Position numbers and translations under genes: made by a program. From Sarcina sp051650825 (GTDB taxonomy: Bacteria; Bacillota; Clostridia; Clostridiales; Clostridiaceae), in contig JBOFRC010000197.1 in assembly GCA_051650825.1 (NCBI GenBank), positions 15,382 through 79,381 on the forward strand: a DNA stretch of 64,000 nucleotides, in the 5' to 3' direction. Of the stretch, positions 44,178-53,286 are shown in pieces. How positions within the stretch are numbered: the first letter of the stretch is position 1; every line of letters starts with the position of its first letter. Below the pieces are notes generated by a model that was not told the origin of the DNA, did not search any database, and saw nothing but the letters and a program-made list of their open reading frames with translations.

Positions 44178-44363
44178 TTATTTATTAGCATCAATTAACT
44201 TTTTCACTTGTAATGTGCAACCATAACACCCATAAGCATTTGCACTAGTTTTCTCTTTTATTTTTTCTAGCGTATCTGCTCCATTTTTAATTGCGTTTAT
44301 TATAGTACCTGCATTTACTTTCTTGCATCTGCAAACTATTTTTTCATTAGCTATATTTTCCAT
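44178..44363 (-). CDS. BFD-like [2Fe-2S]-binding mini protein (paralogue 3)
   Basis: 61 residues: MENIANEKIVCRCKKV, NAIKNGADTLEKI, NAYGCYGCTLQVKKLI. Close paralogue of the genes at 43217 and 42923, same cysteine spacing. ATG at 44363 follows TAGAGGAGAATTTTA. Freestanding BFD domains likely relay electrons or store clusters; no bacterioferritin gene is in the window. Confidence 0.85.
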   Translation of the reverse strand: MENIANEKIVCRCKKVNAGTIINAIKNGADTLEKIKEKTSANAYGCYGCTLQVKKLIDANK

Positions 44364-44448
44364 TAAAATTCTCCTCTAAAGTTACTAAAAGAAAAATCAC
44401 TTTTTCTTCAAAACAAATTTTATTATTTTATATACATTTTAATTATAA

Positions 44449-44495
44449 CAAAAAAAGTTCACCTATAAAGGTTATAAACCTTTATAAATGAACTC
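44449..44495 (-). terminator. terminator after the deaminase gene
   Basis: Minus strand AGTTCATTTATAAAGGT / ACCTTTATAGGTGAACT stem (44456-44495), then TTTTTTTGTTAT. Confidence 0.9.
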
Positions 44496-44516
44496 TATTC
44501 AAAATCAATTTATTGA

Positions 44517-44999
44517 TTAATCCCAGTAGCCCTCATGTACTTTTGCTGCTTCTACTTCAACTGCATCTATAGGCCCTATGATAGTAATATCTTTCTGTCC
44601 CCTACTAAAAATTTCTCTACAAGGTAAATCAAAAGTAGGATTTTGTTCATTACTTCCAGTAAGTTCAAGAAGTCTTCTTTCTGTCATTCCATAAACCACT
44701 CTACCTATATTTGCCCAGTATATTGCACCTGAACACATAGCACAAGGTTCTGCTGTTGTATAGAGAGTACATGTCCATAAGAAATCCTTACTATATTTTT
44801 TAGATGCTTTCTCTGCTAAAGCTGTCTCAGCGTGACCTGTACATCTTTTTTCTGTTATCTCAACATTTCCTTGTTCTAGAATGATGTTACCTTCTGCATC
44901 TACTAATAATGCCCCAAAAGGTGTATTCCCAGAATCTCTAGCTTGTTGTGATAATTCAACGCATCTTCTTAAATAAACCTCATGATCTTTATATGACAT
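44517..44999 (-). CDS. nucleoside/guanine deaminase of the CDA fold
   Basis: 160 residues. Zn-binding motifs CTGHAETAL and TTAEPCAMCSGAIYWANIGRVVYG are intact. The C-terminal part (NEQNPTFDLPCREIFSRG) resembles guanine deaminase-like cytosolic enzymes rather than tRNA adenosine deaminase TadA, which normally begins differently and carries a longer N-terminus. ATG at 44999 follows TTTAGGAGATGATTAT. Monocistronic. Confidence 0.85.
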   Translation of the reverse strand: MSYKDHEVYLRRCVELSQQARDSGNTPFGALLVDAEGNIILEQGNVEITEKRCTGHAETALAEKASKKYSKDFLWTCTLYTTAEPCAMCSGAIYWANIGRVVYGMTERRLLELTGSNEQNPTFDLPCREIFSRGQKDITIIGPIDAVEVEAAKVHEGYWD

Positions 45000-45106
45000 A
45001 TAATCATCTCCTAAAAATATATTACGAAGTAAATTTTAACACCCTAATGTGCATATTTAATAAATAATTGATGAACATTTATCGCAATATTTGTTAACAG
45101 TCCAAA

Positions 45107-45139
45107 TAAAAAAAGATCACAAGATAATCCTTATGATCT
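45107..45139 (-). terminator. terminator after the M42 peptidase gene
   Basis: Minus strand AGATCATAAGGAT / ATCTTGTGATCT stem with short loop (45114-45139), then TTTTTTTATTT, 76 bases past the stop. Confidence 0.8.
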
Positions 45140-45215
45140 AAAAATTTTTGTATAAAATCTATTTGACTATAAAGGAGTTACTAATAGCTAAACTAGATTT
45201 TAACATTTTTAAAAA

Positions 45216-46250
45216 TTACTTAGTTAAATAAAGATATACAAGTTTTAATGTATTCTCCATTCCCTCGTAGTGTGTTCTTTCCATACCATGACTTGCATGA
45301 ACTCCTGGTCCAATTAGACCACCTTTTATATCATTTCCACCTCTAAGAGCAGCTCCTGTATCTGAACCATAGAAAGGATAAATATCCACAGCATAGCTAA
45401 GTTCATTTTCTTTTGCAAGCTCTATAAACTTACTTGTAATATTATAGTCATATGGTCCTGTTGAATCCTTAGCACAAATAGAAACATCATATTCTGTACA
45501 AGTTAAATCTTCACCTATACATCCCATATCAACTGAAATTAACTCAGTAATATCTTCAGGAATAAATGAACTTCCATGTCCTACCTCTTCATAAGTAGAT
45601 ACTAATATTTTAGTTTTATATTTCGGAACTATTTTTTCTCTACTCATTACCTCTAATAATCCTATTAAAATTGCAACACTCGCCTTATCATCTATAAATC
45701 TTGATTTAACAAATCCACTTTCTGTTATAGTAGTTTTAGGATCTATACAAATAAAATCACCAACAGCTATTCCAAGGTTTTCTACATCTTCTTTAGTCTT
45801 AACAACTTCATCTATTCTAACTTCCATATTTTCTGGATCTCTTGGTTTATCCTTAGCATCTTTATATACATGTACTGCTGGACTTGTGCTTAAAAAAGTT
45901 CCTGTATAAACCTTATTATTTCTAGTTCTTATTCTACAATATTCACTATCAAGAGTAGGAACTATTGGTCCTCCTAAAAGTGTGAATTTTAAAGTTCCAC
46001 TGCTAGTTATAGATCTTACCATAGCGCCTAATGTATCAACATGTGCTGCAAGCCCTATGACTTCATCATTACTTTTTCCTTCTACAGTTATAACTGCATT
46101 TCCCTTTTTAGTTCTCTCAAATTTATATCCAAAATCTTTTACCATTTCTTCAACTTTATCTATGATATTGAAACAATAACCTGTTGGACTATCAAATTCT
46201 AGCAATTCTTTTGCTGTGTTTAGCACAAATTCTTTATTTATTTTAATCAT
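45216..46250 (-). CDS. M42 family metallopeptidase
   Basis: Two-metal aminopeptidase/glucanase-type enzyme, 344 residues. Seen: LAAHVDTLGAMV (first metal His and Asp), SRFIDDKASVAILIGLL (bridging Asp), STYEEVGHGSSFIPED (catalytic Glu pair), ISVDMGCIGEDL and the C-terminal GVHASHGMERTH ligand His. ATG at 46250 follows CAAAGGAGCAGGTAATT. Monocistronic, cytosolic; peptide recycling is the usual role. Confidence 0.9.
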   Translation of the reverse strand: MIKINKEFVLNTAKELLEFDSPTGYCFNIIDKVEEMVKDFGYKFERTKKGNAVITVEGKSNDEVIGLAAHVDTLGAMVRSITSSGTLKFTLLGGPIVPTLDSEYCRIRTRNNKVYTGTFLSTSPAVHVYKDAKDKPRDPENMEVRIDEVVKTKEDVENLGIAVGDFICIDPKTTITESGFVKSRFIDDKASVAILIGLLEVMSREKIVPKYKTKILVSTYEEVGHGSSFIPEDITELISVDMGCIGEDLTCTEYDVSICAKDSTGPYDYNITSKFIELAKENELSYAVDIYPFYGSDTGAALRGGNDIKGGLIGPGVHASHGMERTHYEGMENTLKLVYLYLTK

Positions 46251-46332
46251 AATTACCTGCTCCTTTGTAACTTCTCTTCAATTTACTAGTTCAATTATAA
46301 CATTACAAAATTCTATATAAAACAATTAATAA

Positions 46333-47514
46333 TTATTCTTCTGCAAATATTTGTTCATTATCTATATAAGGAATTATTCTAACTTCTATGTTATCAGCCT
46401 CTTCAAGAACCTTATTTATAGTTGACCCTCTAAAGAATGTTTGCATTTTACTTCTTCTACTATGTCCCATAATTATTTGTGATATATGTTCTTCATTTGA
46501 AAAATCTATAATAGCCTTAGAAACTGACTTACTTTCTCTTTCTACAATTTCTGCACCTAAACTTAATGCTAATTTTATATTATCTTCAAGTCCTGATTCC
46601 ATCTGCTTTTCATTTTTAGCAACTAAACTTGTACAATTTACAACTAGCACATAAAACTTACATTTATATCTTCTAGCTATTCTTGCTCCATGCCTTACTA
46701 ATTTTGCACTTGCAGGATTTGAACTTATACAAACTAGTACCTTTTCATTTATTTTAACAGTTTCATCAACTTCTGCTTTTTTTCTATGATCATCAAGTGT
46801 TATATCAACCTCATTTGCGGCTTCTCTTAGTAAAAGTTCTCTTAATGCTGTAAGATTGCCTTTTGCAAAGAAGTTATCAAGTGATCGTTCTATATTTTCA
46901 ACTTTATAAATACGCCCATTCTTAAGTCTATTCCTAAGAACTTCAGTAGGAAGGTCTATAACCATTATTTCATCAGCCTGTTGAAGAACTTTATCTGGGA
47001 TAGTCTCTCTTACTTTTACTTTTGTAATTTGTTCTACAATATCATTAAGGCTCTCTATATGCTGAATATTTATTGTTGTTAATACATCTATACCTGCCTT
47101 AATAATCTCTTCTACATCTTCCCATCTTTTTTTGTTTTTTGACCCTTGAACATTAGTATGTGCAAGCTCATCAACTAAAACAACTGCTGGTTTTCTTTCT
47201 AAAATGGCTTCAAGGTCCATCTCTTCAAGTTGTATTCCCTTATAGTCAATTTTCTTTCTAGGAACTAAAGGTAATTCTTGTATTTGTTCCTTAGTTTCTT
47301 TTCTAGCATGGTCTTCAACATAACCTATTACTATATCTTCACCTCTAGATAACCTTCTATTTCCTTCATTTAACATTCTATAAGTTTTACCAACCCCTGG
47401 TGCATAACCTACAAATATCTTTAAATGTCCAAGTGATGGATCTTTTTTAGGTTGTTCTTCTTCCTCTAACTGCTTACATTTTTTAAGAGCTTCTTCTGGT
47501 GTTAATCTTCTCAT
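46333..47514 (-). CDS. kdpD: short KdpD: sensor ATPase and Usp domains, no kinase
   Basis: 393 residues: KdpD N-terminal domain (about 25-235) with Walker A GYAPGVGKTYRML and VVLVDELAHTN, then a universal-stress-protein domain (about 255-385) with ISQIIMGHSRRSKMQTFFRGS. The membrane segments and histidine kinase half of a full KdpD (about 900 residues) are missing, and no kdpE follows. In staphylococcal KdpD the Usp domain binds c-di-AMP, so a second-messenger role is plausible. ATG at 47514 follows TTTAGGAGGATTAAT. A terminator separates it from kdpC. Confidence 0.88.
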   Translation of the reverse strand: MRRLTPEEALKKCKQLEEEEQPKKDPSLGHLKIFVGYAPGVGKTYRMLNEGNRRLSRGEDIVIGYVEDHARKETKEQIQELPLVPRKKIDYKGIQLEEMDLEAILERKPAVVLVDELAHTNVQGSKNKKRWEDVEEIIKAGIDVLTTINIQHIESLNDIVEQITKVKVRETIPDKVLQQADEIMVIDLPTEVLRNRLKNGRIYKVENIERSLDNFFAKGNLTALRELLLREAANEVDITLDDHRKKAEVDETVKINEKVLVCISSNPASAKLVRHGARIARRYKCKFYVLVVNCTSLVAKNEKQMESGLEDNIKLALSLGAEIVERESKSVSKAIIDFSNEEHISQIIMGHSRRSKMQTFFRGSTINKVLEEADNIEVRIIPYIDNEQIFAEE

Positions 47515-47621
47515 ATTAATCCTCCTAAACCTTCATCTTTACAACTATAAATTTATATAACTTAATAATATCTATAAATCTTCTCTCTTAAATTAATTAT
47601 ACTTTATAATAAATAATAATT

Positions 47622-47664
47622 TTTAACAAAAATAGTTCCTAATCATCTGACTAGGAACTATTTT
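47622..47664 (-). terminator. terminator between kdpC and kdpD
   Basis: Minus strand AAAATAGTTCCTAGTCA / TGATTAGGAACTATTTTT stem (47629-47664), then TTGTTAAAAATT. It suggests kdpD is expressed separately or only by read-through. Confidence 0.8.
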
Positions 47665-47689
47665 ATAGTTAATATATTTTTCCACTTAA

Positions 47690-48280
47690 TTAAATCATTT
47701 TTAACTCTTTAGCAACTTGTAAATTAAGTTCTAAAACATTAACAAGTTTTGTTCCATTATGAGAAGTTCCATCTAAACTTGTGTTTATGAAATTCTCTAA
47801 TTGAGCTTTACTTATTCCTGTATTTGTAGCAACTCTATCTATTTGTATTTGCGCTGCTTGAAGTGATATATCTGGATCTAATCCTGATGCTGATTCTGTA
47901 AATAAACTTGCTGGTAAATCTTCTCTTTTAACAGTTGGATTTTGTGCTAAGAATTTATTTATAGAATCATTTACTTTATCTTTAAGCTCTTGTGAATTAG
48001 GCCCATATGTTTTAGCATTAGCTGCTAAATTATCCTCTGAGCTATATTTACTACAGTCATAATGAATACTTGAAGGTCTTCCTTCAAAGAACTTAGGATT
48101 AGTAAATTCTTGACCTATTAAAGTTGAACCAACAACTTTACCATTTGCATATATTAAACTTCCATTTGCCTTTTTATGAAAGGCAGCTTGTCCTATACCT
48201 GTTAATACTAGAGGGTATAAAAGCCCACAAACGATTATAAAGAATATTGATATCTTTATACCCATTTTAATATGTTTCAT
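47690..48280 (-). CDS. kdpC: potassium-transporting ATPase KdpC
   Basis: 196 residues, single N-terminal transmembrane helix (about 8-30) then a periplasm-facing domain with FTNPKFFEGRPSSIHYD, NSQELKDKV, and ASGLDPDISLQAAQIQIDRVA, all KdpC signatures. KdpC aids assembly and ATP affinity of the KdpFABC pump. ATG at 48280 follows TAGGAGGGAATATAGG, 13 bases after kdpB. Confidence 0.97.
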   Translation of the reverse strand: MKHIKMGIKISIFFIIVCGLLYPLVLTGIGQAAFHKKANGSLIYANGKVVGSTLIGQEFTNPKFFEGRPSSIHYDCSKYSSEDNLAANAKTYGPNSQELKDKVNDSINKFLAQNPTVKREDLPASLFTESASGLDPDISLQAAQIQIDRVATNTGISKAQLENFINTSLDGTSHNGTKLVNVLELNLQVAKELKMI

Positions 48281-48293
48281 CCTATATTCCCTC

Positions 48294-50354
48294 CTACATT
48301 CCTAACATTCTACAAAGTGGTGTTATAAGCATATCTATAATTTTTATTCCGATAAATGGAGTAATTACTCCCCCTATACCGAATATAACTATATTTCTTA
48401 AAAGTAGCATTTCTGCCTTCATTGGTCTATATTTAACCCCTTTCATTGCTATAGGAATTAATATAGGAATAATAATAGCATTAAAGATTAATGCTGATAA
48501 AATTGCACTAGCTGGTGAATGTAAATGCATAACATTTAATACTTTCATTTGTGGCATTGCAAGTATAAATATAGCTGGAATAACTGCAAAGTATTTAGCT
48601 ATATCATTAGCAATACTAAATGTAGTTAAAGCACCTCTTGTAATAAGCAATTGTTTACCAATTTCAACAACTTCAAGTATCTTAGTAGGATCTGAATCAA
48701 GGTCAACCATATTAGCTGCCTCTTTTGCAGATGTAGTACCAGTATTCATAGCTATACCAACATCAGCTTGAGCAAGAGCAGGTGCATCATTTGTACCATC
48801 ACCAGTCATTGCTACTATTTTACCTTCAGCTTGTTCAGCTTTTATAACAGCAATTTTATCTTCTGGTTTACATTCAGCTACAAAATCATCAACTCCAGCT
48901 TCTCTAGCTATTGTTTGCGCTGTAAGTGGGTTATCTCCTGTACACATTACAGTTTTTATACCCATTTCTCTAAGTCTTGCAAATCTCTCAACAAGACCTG
49001 GTTTAACTGTATCTTTTAAATAAATTACTCCGAAAACTTTATTATCTGCACATACTGTAAGTGGTGTTCCTCCAAGTTTTGAAACTTCTTCAACTTTTTC
49101 ATCAAGGTCTCTTGGAACTGTTCCACCATTTGCTTGTACAAATTCTTTAACTGCTGCACTAGCACCTTTTCTTACCCTAGTTCCGTCTTTTAAGTTTATT
49201 CCACTCATTTTTGTTTGAGCTTGGAACTCTTCAAATTCACAACCTGAATAATTATCTATATTATCTGTTATTCCAAGTTCTTGTGCTAATACAACAACTG
49301 ATTTCCCCTCAGGTGTAGTATCTAAAAGAGATGTTAATAAAGCTGCTTTTATAAGCTCTTCTTTAGTAGCACCTTCAACAGGTAAAAAGTCAGCTGCAAG
49401 TCTATTACCAAATGTAATAGTTCCTGTTTTATCAAGAATCATTGTATCTACATCACCACAAGATTCAACAGCTTTACCTGACATTGCAATCATGTTAAAT
49501 CTTGTAACTCTATCCATACCCGCAATACCTATAGCTGATAAAAGTCCACCTATAGTTGTTGGTATTAAACAAACCAACAGTGCTATAAGATAAGCTATTG
49601 GAATATTGACTTTCATATAACTACTTAAAGGATAAAGTGTTACTATAACTACAAGGAATATAATTGTTAATGATAATAATAAAGTACTAAGGGCTATTTC
49701 ATTTGGAGTTTTCTTTCTTTCAGCACCTTCAACAAGATTAATCATCTTATCAAGGAATGATTCTCCTGGTTGAACTGTAATTTCAACTTTAACCCAGTCT
49801 GAAGCAACTTTTGTACCACCTGTTACAGAAGCAAAGTCTCCACCTGATTCTTTAACAACTGGTGCTGATTCTCCAGTAATAGCACTTTCATCTATAGATG
49901 CTATACCTTCTATTACTTCACCATCTGTAGGTATTAAGTCTCCAGCCTCAACAAGAATTATATCTCCTTTTTTAAGTTCATCAGCACTAACTATTGTTAC
50001 ATTACCATTCGCATCTAAAAGTTTAGCTTGCGTATTTTGTTTTGTTTGCTTAAGACTTCCGGCTTGTGCCTTCCCTCTTCCTTCTGCAATTGCCTCTGCA
50101 AAGTTAGCAAATAAAATAGTTATAAATAGTATAAATGCTACTATAAAGTTATATATTCTAGCATTTGAACTTGCATCTTGATTTCCTCCAAATAAGTTAG
50201 GGAAGAAACCAAGTATTAGTACTATAACAAATCCTATTTCAACAATAAACATAATTGGATTTTTAATCATGTTTCTAGGATCTAATTTTTTAAATGAATC
50301 CCTAAAAGCATTTAGGGCAATATCTTTACTTATAAATTTCTTTTTTTCACTCAT
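48294..50354 (-). CDS. kdpB: potassium-transporting P-type ATPase catalytic subunit
   Basis: 686 residues. P-type ATPase motifs: GDLIPTDGEVIEG, TGESAPV (actuator loop), phosphorylation site DKTGTITFGN, MTGDGTNDAPALAQADVGIAMN and the KdpB-specific FSIANDIAKYFAVIPA helix. Drives high-affinity K+ uptake with KdpA as the pore. ATG at 50354 follows ATAGGGGGCAGTTGTT; 16 bases after kdpA. Confidence 0.98.
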   Translation of the reverse strand: MSEKKKFISKDIALNAFRDSFKKLDPRNMIKNPIMFIVEIGFVIVLILGFFPNLFGGNQDASSNARIYNFIVAFILFITILFANFAEAIAEGRGKAQAGSLKQTKQNTQAKLLDANGNVTIVSADELKKGDIILVEAGDLIPTDGEVIEGIASIDESAITGESAPVVKESGGDFASVTGGTKVASDWVKVEITVQPGESFLDKMINLVEGAERKKTPNEIALSTLLLSLTIIFLVVIVTLYPLSSYMKVNIPIAYLIALLVCLIPTTIGGLLSAIGIAGMDRVTRFNMIAMSGKAVESCGDVDTMILDKTGTITFGNRLAADFLPVEGATKEELIKAALLTSLLDTTPEGKSVVVLAQELGITDNIDNYSGCEFEEFQAQTKMSGINLKDGTRVRKGASAAVKEFVQANGGTVPRDLDEKVEEVSKLGGTPLTVCADNKVFGVIYLKDTVKPGLVERFARLREMGIKTVMCTGDNPLTAQTIAREAGVDDFVAECKPEDKIAVIKAEQAEGKIVAMTGDGTNDAPALAQADVGIAMNTGTTSAKEAANMVDLDSDPTKILEVVEIGKQLLITRGALTTFSIANDIAKYFAVIPAIFILAMPQMKVLNVMHLHSPASAILSALIFNAIIIPILIPIAMKGVKYRPMKAEMLLLRNIVIFGIGGVITPFIGIKIIDMLITPLCRMLGM

Positions 50355-50370
50355 AACAACTGCCCCCTAT

Positions 50371-52053
50371 CTATGACAAGAACTTAAGAAAATGACTTAT
50401 AGGTCCTAAACCTAATGCTGGTATAAATGTTAATGCACCTATTACTAATATGATACATATAAGCATTCCACCAAATATTAAGTTATCAGTTCTAAATGTA
50501 CCTACTGTTTGTGGAACTGCCTTCTTCTTAGCAAGTGATATTCCAACAGCTAATAATAAGAATATTGGTGCATATCTACCAATTAACATTATTACTGCAG
50601 TAAGTATATTCCAATATGGTGTTGCATTTAGATAACCACTCATTAATGAACCATTATTAGCACTAGCACTAGTAAATTCATATAAAACTTGTGAATATCC
50701 ATGAGCACCATGTGCTATCATACTACTTGCTCCTATTCCGCTTAGTAATGTAAATACTGTTGAGAATAAAATTAGTATTGGGTGTATAAGTATTGTTAGA
50801 GCTATTAACTTAATCTCTTTAGCTTCAACCTTTTTACCTAAGAACTCTGGTGTTCTTCCAACCATTAGTCCACAAATAAATACAGTTAATAAAACATACA
50901 TAATAATACTTAAGAATCCTGTTCCTATTCCACCGAATAAAGTATTAAGCATCATATTTCCAAGTGCTGAACATAAAGCAAGTGGATTTAAAGCATTTAA
51001 TGATGCATTCACACTACCGGTTGTGAAGCTAGTTGTAATTGTAGTAAATAATGACGTTCCAAAAGCTCCAAATCTAAGCTCCTGTCCTTCACTACCACTA
51101 TTTATACTTGAAAGCCCCAATTTTTGTAACATTGGATTTCCTTGAATTTCATTCCAGTAAATAACTATAAATGATGCTATAACTAAAATAAGTAATGCAC
51201 CTACAATTATTGCTGCTTGTTTCTTATTTTTAATTGTATATCCAAAAGCCATAACAAATGAACCTGGCAGTATCATCATAGACATCATTTCTATATAGTT
51301 TGAAACTATACTTGGGTTTGCAAATGGATGTGCTGAACTTGCCATGAAGAAGCCTCCACCATTTGTTCCTAGATGCTTAATTGACTCTAATGCTGCAACT
51401 GGACCAAGAGCTAATGTTTGGAATGTACCATTTATTGTCTTGAAATTTAGTAAACTTTTAAATGTTTCTGGAACTCCACAAGCCATTAAAATAATACCTA
51501 TGATTAAAGCTCCAGGTATTAAAACTCTTGTTAAAAATCTTGTGAAATCAACATAAAAGTTGCCAAGTGTTTTTTCTTTACCTGCAATACTTCTTATGAA
51601 CGCAGCTGCGATAGCGCAACTTGTCGCTGCTGAAGTAAACATTAAAACGATAATGACAAACATTTGGCTAAAGTTCGAAATAGCAGACGCTCCTGCATAA
51701 TGTTGTAAATCTGTGTTAGTTATAAAAGATACCGCTGTGTTAAAAGCCATACTAAAGCTCATACCACTCGCTTCTCTTCCATTAAGTAAAGGTATCATCC
51801 CTTGTATTAAAAGAATAATAAACCCGAATAAGAATAATACAAAGTTTGTAAATAATAATGCAATACTATAGTGTTTAAATGACATATTTTCTTTGTCAAT
51901 ACTACATACTTTATATACAAAATTGTCTATCTTATCAAAAAACTTACTAGTTTTATAATTTTCAAAATTTATAATATTAGCCATATATTTACCTATAATA
52001 GCGATTAGTATTAGAAATATTATAAAAAATATGATTAGACTTATTGCCGTCAC
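50371..52053 (-). CDS. kdpA: potassium-transporting ATPase potassium-binding subunit
   Basis: 560 residues, about ten transmembrane helices; four pore-loop regions are visible around SFITNTDLQHYAG, LGTNGGGFFMASSAHPF, FTTGSVNASLNALNPL and ASANNGSLMSGYLN. GTG start at 52053 follows GCAGGAGGGAAAAACA. Preceded by kdpF (22-base gap). Confidence 0.98.
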   Translation of the reverse strand: MTAISLIIFFIIFLILIAIIGKYMANIINFENYKTSKFFDKIDNFVYKVCSIDKENMSFKHYSIALLFTNFVLFLFGFIILLIQGMIPLLNGREASGMSFSMAFNTAVSFITNTDLQHYAGASAISNFSQMFVIIVLMFTSAATSCAIAAAFIRSIAGKEKTLGNFYVDFTRFLTRVLIPGALIIGIILMACGVPETFKSLLNFKTINGTFQTLALGPVAALESIKHLGTNGGGFFMASSAHPFANPSIVSNYIEMMSMMILPGSFVMAFGYTIKNKKQAAIIVGALLILVIASFIVIYWNEIQGNPMLQKLGLSSINSGSEGQELRFGAFGTSLFTTITTSFTTGSVNASLNALNPLALCSALGNMMLNTLFGGIGTGFLSIIMYVLLTVFICGLMVGRTPEFLGKKVEAKEIKLIALTILIHPILILFSTVFTLLSGIGASSMIAHGAHGYSQVLYEFTSASANNGSLMSGYLNATPYWNILTAVIMLIGRYAPIFLLLAVGISLAKKKAVPQTVGTFRTDNLIFGGMLICIILVIGALTFIPALGLGPISHFLKFLS

Positions 52054-52074
52054 TGTTTTTCCCTCCTGCTATAT

Positions 52075-52152
52075 TTAGAACTTTTCTGGATTGAATAATG
52101 CATAAAACAAATATCCAAACAACAGTAAAACTATAATTATTAAAATAATCAT
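52075..52152 (-). CDS. kdpF: KdpF small stabilising subunit
   Basis: 25 residues, one hydrophobic helix: begins MIILIIIVLLLFGYLF and ends in a NPEKF tail, the typical KdpF sequence. ATG at 52150-52152 follows TGGGAGGAAATAAAA. First gene of kdpFABC. Too short for most gene callers. Confidence 0.92.
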   Translation of the reverse strand: MIILIIIVLLLFGYLFYALFNPEKF

Positions 52153-52600
52153 TTTTATTTCCTCCCAGAAACATTACTATCTAAAATTTTTAAAACTAAC
52201 AACTTTATACTTCTTTACAGTATGCCACAGATTATACTCCCAGCTTTTTTAATATCAAAATCAAAAAAAATATTAGTTAAGTTGCAACTAAACTCAAAAA
52301 TTTCTCATTCATTTAAATAAATATTATATTTTTTTTAAAATGAATAAAATTTGTCTTAAAATGTATTTTTTTGATATTTCTTATGTGTATTTTCTGTATA
52401 ATTAAGTCAATTTTATCAAGATAATACTTCTAATAGATAAAAAATAAATAAATAGTGTACTTTATATTTATTTTTTTATTATAAAAATAAAAAAGGTATA
52501 AATAAAATTCATTTTTACCAATATTCATATAGTACTAAAAGACTCTCTATCCATTGAAATGACTGACTTTAGTAAACCTTTTCAGAGAAAAATAAAAAAA
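52153..52600. other. kdp upstream region
   Basis: About 450 bases, mostly AT-rich. Seen: a perfect palindrome AGTTGCAACT (52280-52289), a small hairpin AGTAT...ATACT about 60-80 bases before kdpF, and a patch at 52530-52590 of more mixed composition with possible pairing (ACTAAAG / CTTTTAGT). I looked for a c-di-AMP (ydaO) aptamer and do not see its conserved core. Confidence 0.4.
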
Positions 52601-52645
52601 ACCATTTATTTTAATTAACCAAAATGACTAATTAAAATAAACGGT
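52593..52645 (-). terminator. terminator after the thioesterase gene
   Basis: Minus strand ACCGTTTATTTTAATTA / TAATTAAAATAAATGGT stem (52601-52645) with one G-U pair, then TTTTTTTTATT. Confidence 0.9.
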
Positions 52646-52658
52646 TTTTCTAATAAAC

Positions 52659-53162
52659 TTATGGCAATTCTATACTATTTACATCACTTTGTGATTCATC
52701 TCTAAACCATTCTTGTGAAAAATCTCCATCAACAATCTGATCTTGATTTAATTTCATATACCTAGCTTTAGCTGTAACAGCTTTTGTTCCATCTTCTAAT
52801 AATATTTCGCCTTCTCCCTCAAAAGATCTATGAGTATTCTTTGTAAGTCTAGCTACTACTTTTAGTTTTTTTCCAAGAGGTACAGGTTTTCTATATTTAA
52901 TCTGTAATTCTATAGTTACTCCCCAAGTCTCTTTTTCTTCTATACTAATAACCCTACCTATAGTTTCATCAAGTATTGCAGCAGCCATGCCTCCGTGCAT
53001 TCTTCCTGGATAACTTTGATGTTCCTCTAATCCTTCAAATATACCAACTAGCTCTCCATCTTCTAACTCATAAAAGTGTGTATGTAACCCTAGTTTATTA
53101 TCTGTTCCACATACTAGACAATTTTTACTTATATATTGCTTTCTCATTACTTTCTTTTCCAT
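52659..53162 (-). CDS. PaaI/4HBT-type thioesterase
   Basis: 167 residues, hotdog fold. Seen: NCLVCGTDNKLGLHTHF (two Cys near the N-terminus), GRMHGGMAAAILDETIG (active-site HGG and Asp), VTIELQIKYRKPVPLGKKLKV. Hydrolyses acyl-CoA thioesters of unknown chain type. ATG at 53162 follows AAGTAGAGGCTATTT. Confidence 0.85.
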   Translation of the reverse strand: MEKKVMRKQYISKNCLVCGTDNKLGLHTHFYELEDGELVGIFEGLEEHQSYPGRMHGGMAAAILDETIGRVISIEEKETWGVTIELQIKYRKPVPLGKKLKVVARLTKNTHRSFEGEGEILLEDGTKAVTAKARYMKLNQDQIVDGDFSQEWFRDESQSDVNSIELP

Positions 53163-53181
53163 AAATAGCCTCTACTTTCTA

Positions 53182-53215
53182 AAAAATATATCCCTTTAAT
53201 CGTACATTAAAGGGA
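53182..53215 (-). terminator. terminator after the downstream MutS-like gene
   Basis: Minus strand ATCCCTTTAAT / ATTAAAGGGAT stem (about 53190-53216), 5-base loop, then ATATTTTTTAG. Confidence 0.8.
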
Positions 53216-53286
53216 TTATGATAAATATTTCTACTATATAGTATACCGCTTTTTAAAATTTATTAAAACTTATTTTCTTTTTAATT

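Noticed and set aside
52153..52600. c-di-AMP (ydaO) riboswitch before kdp
   Set aside because: I could not find the conserved aptamer core on the minus strand.
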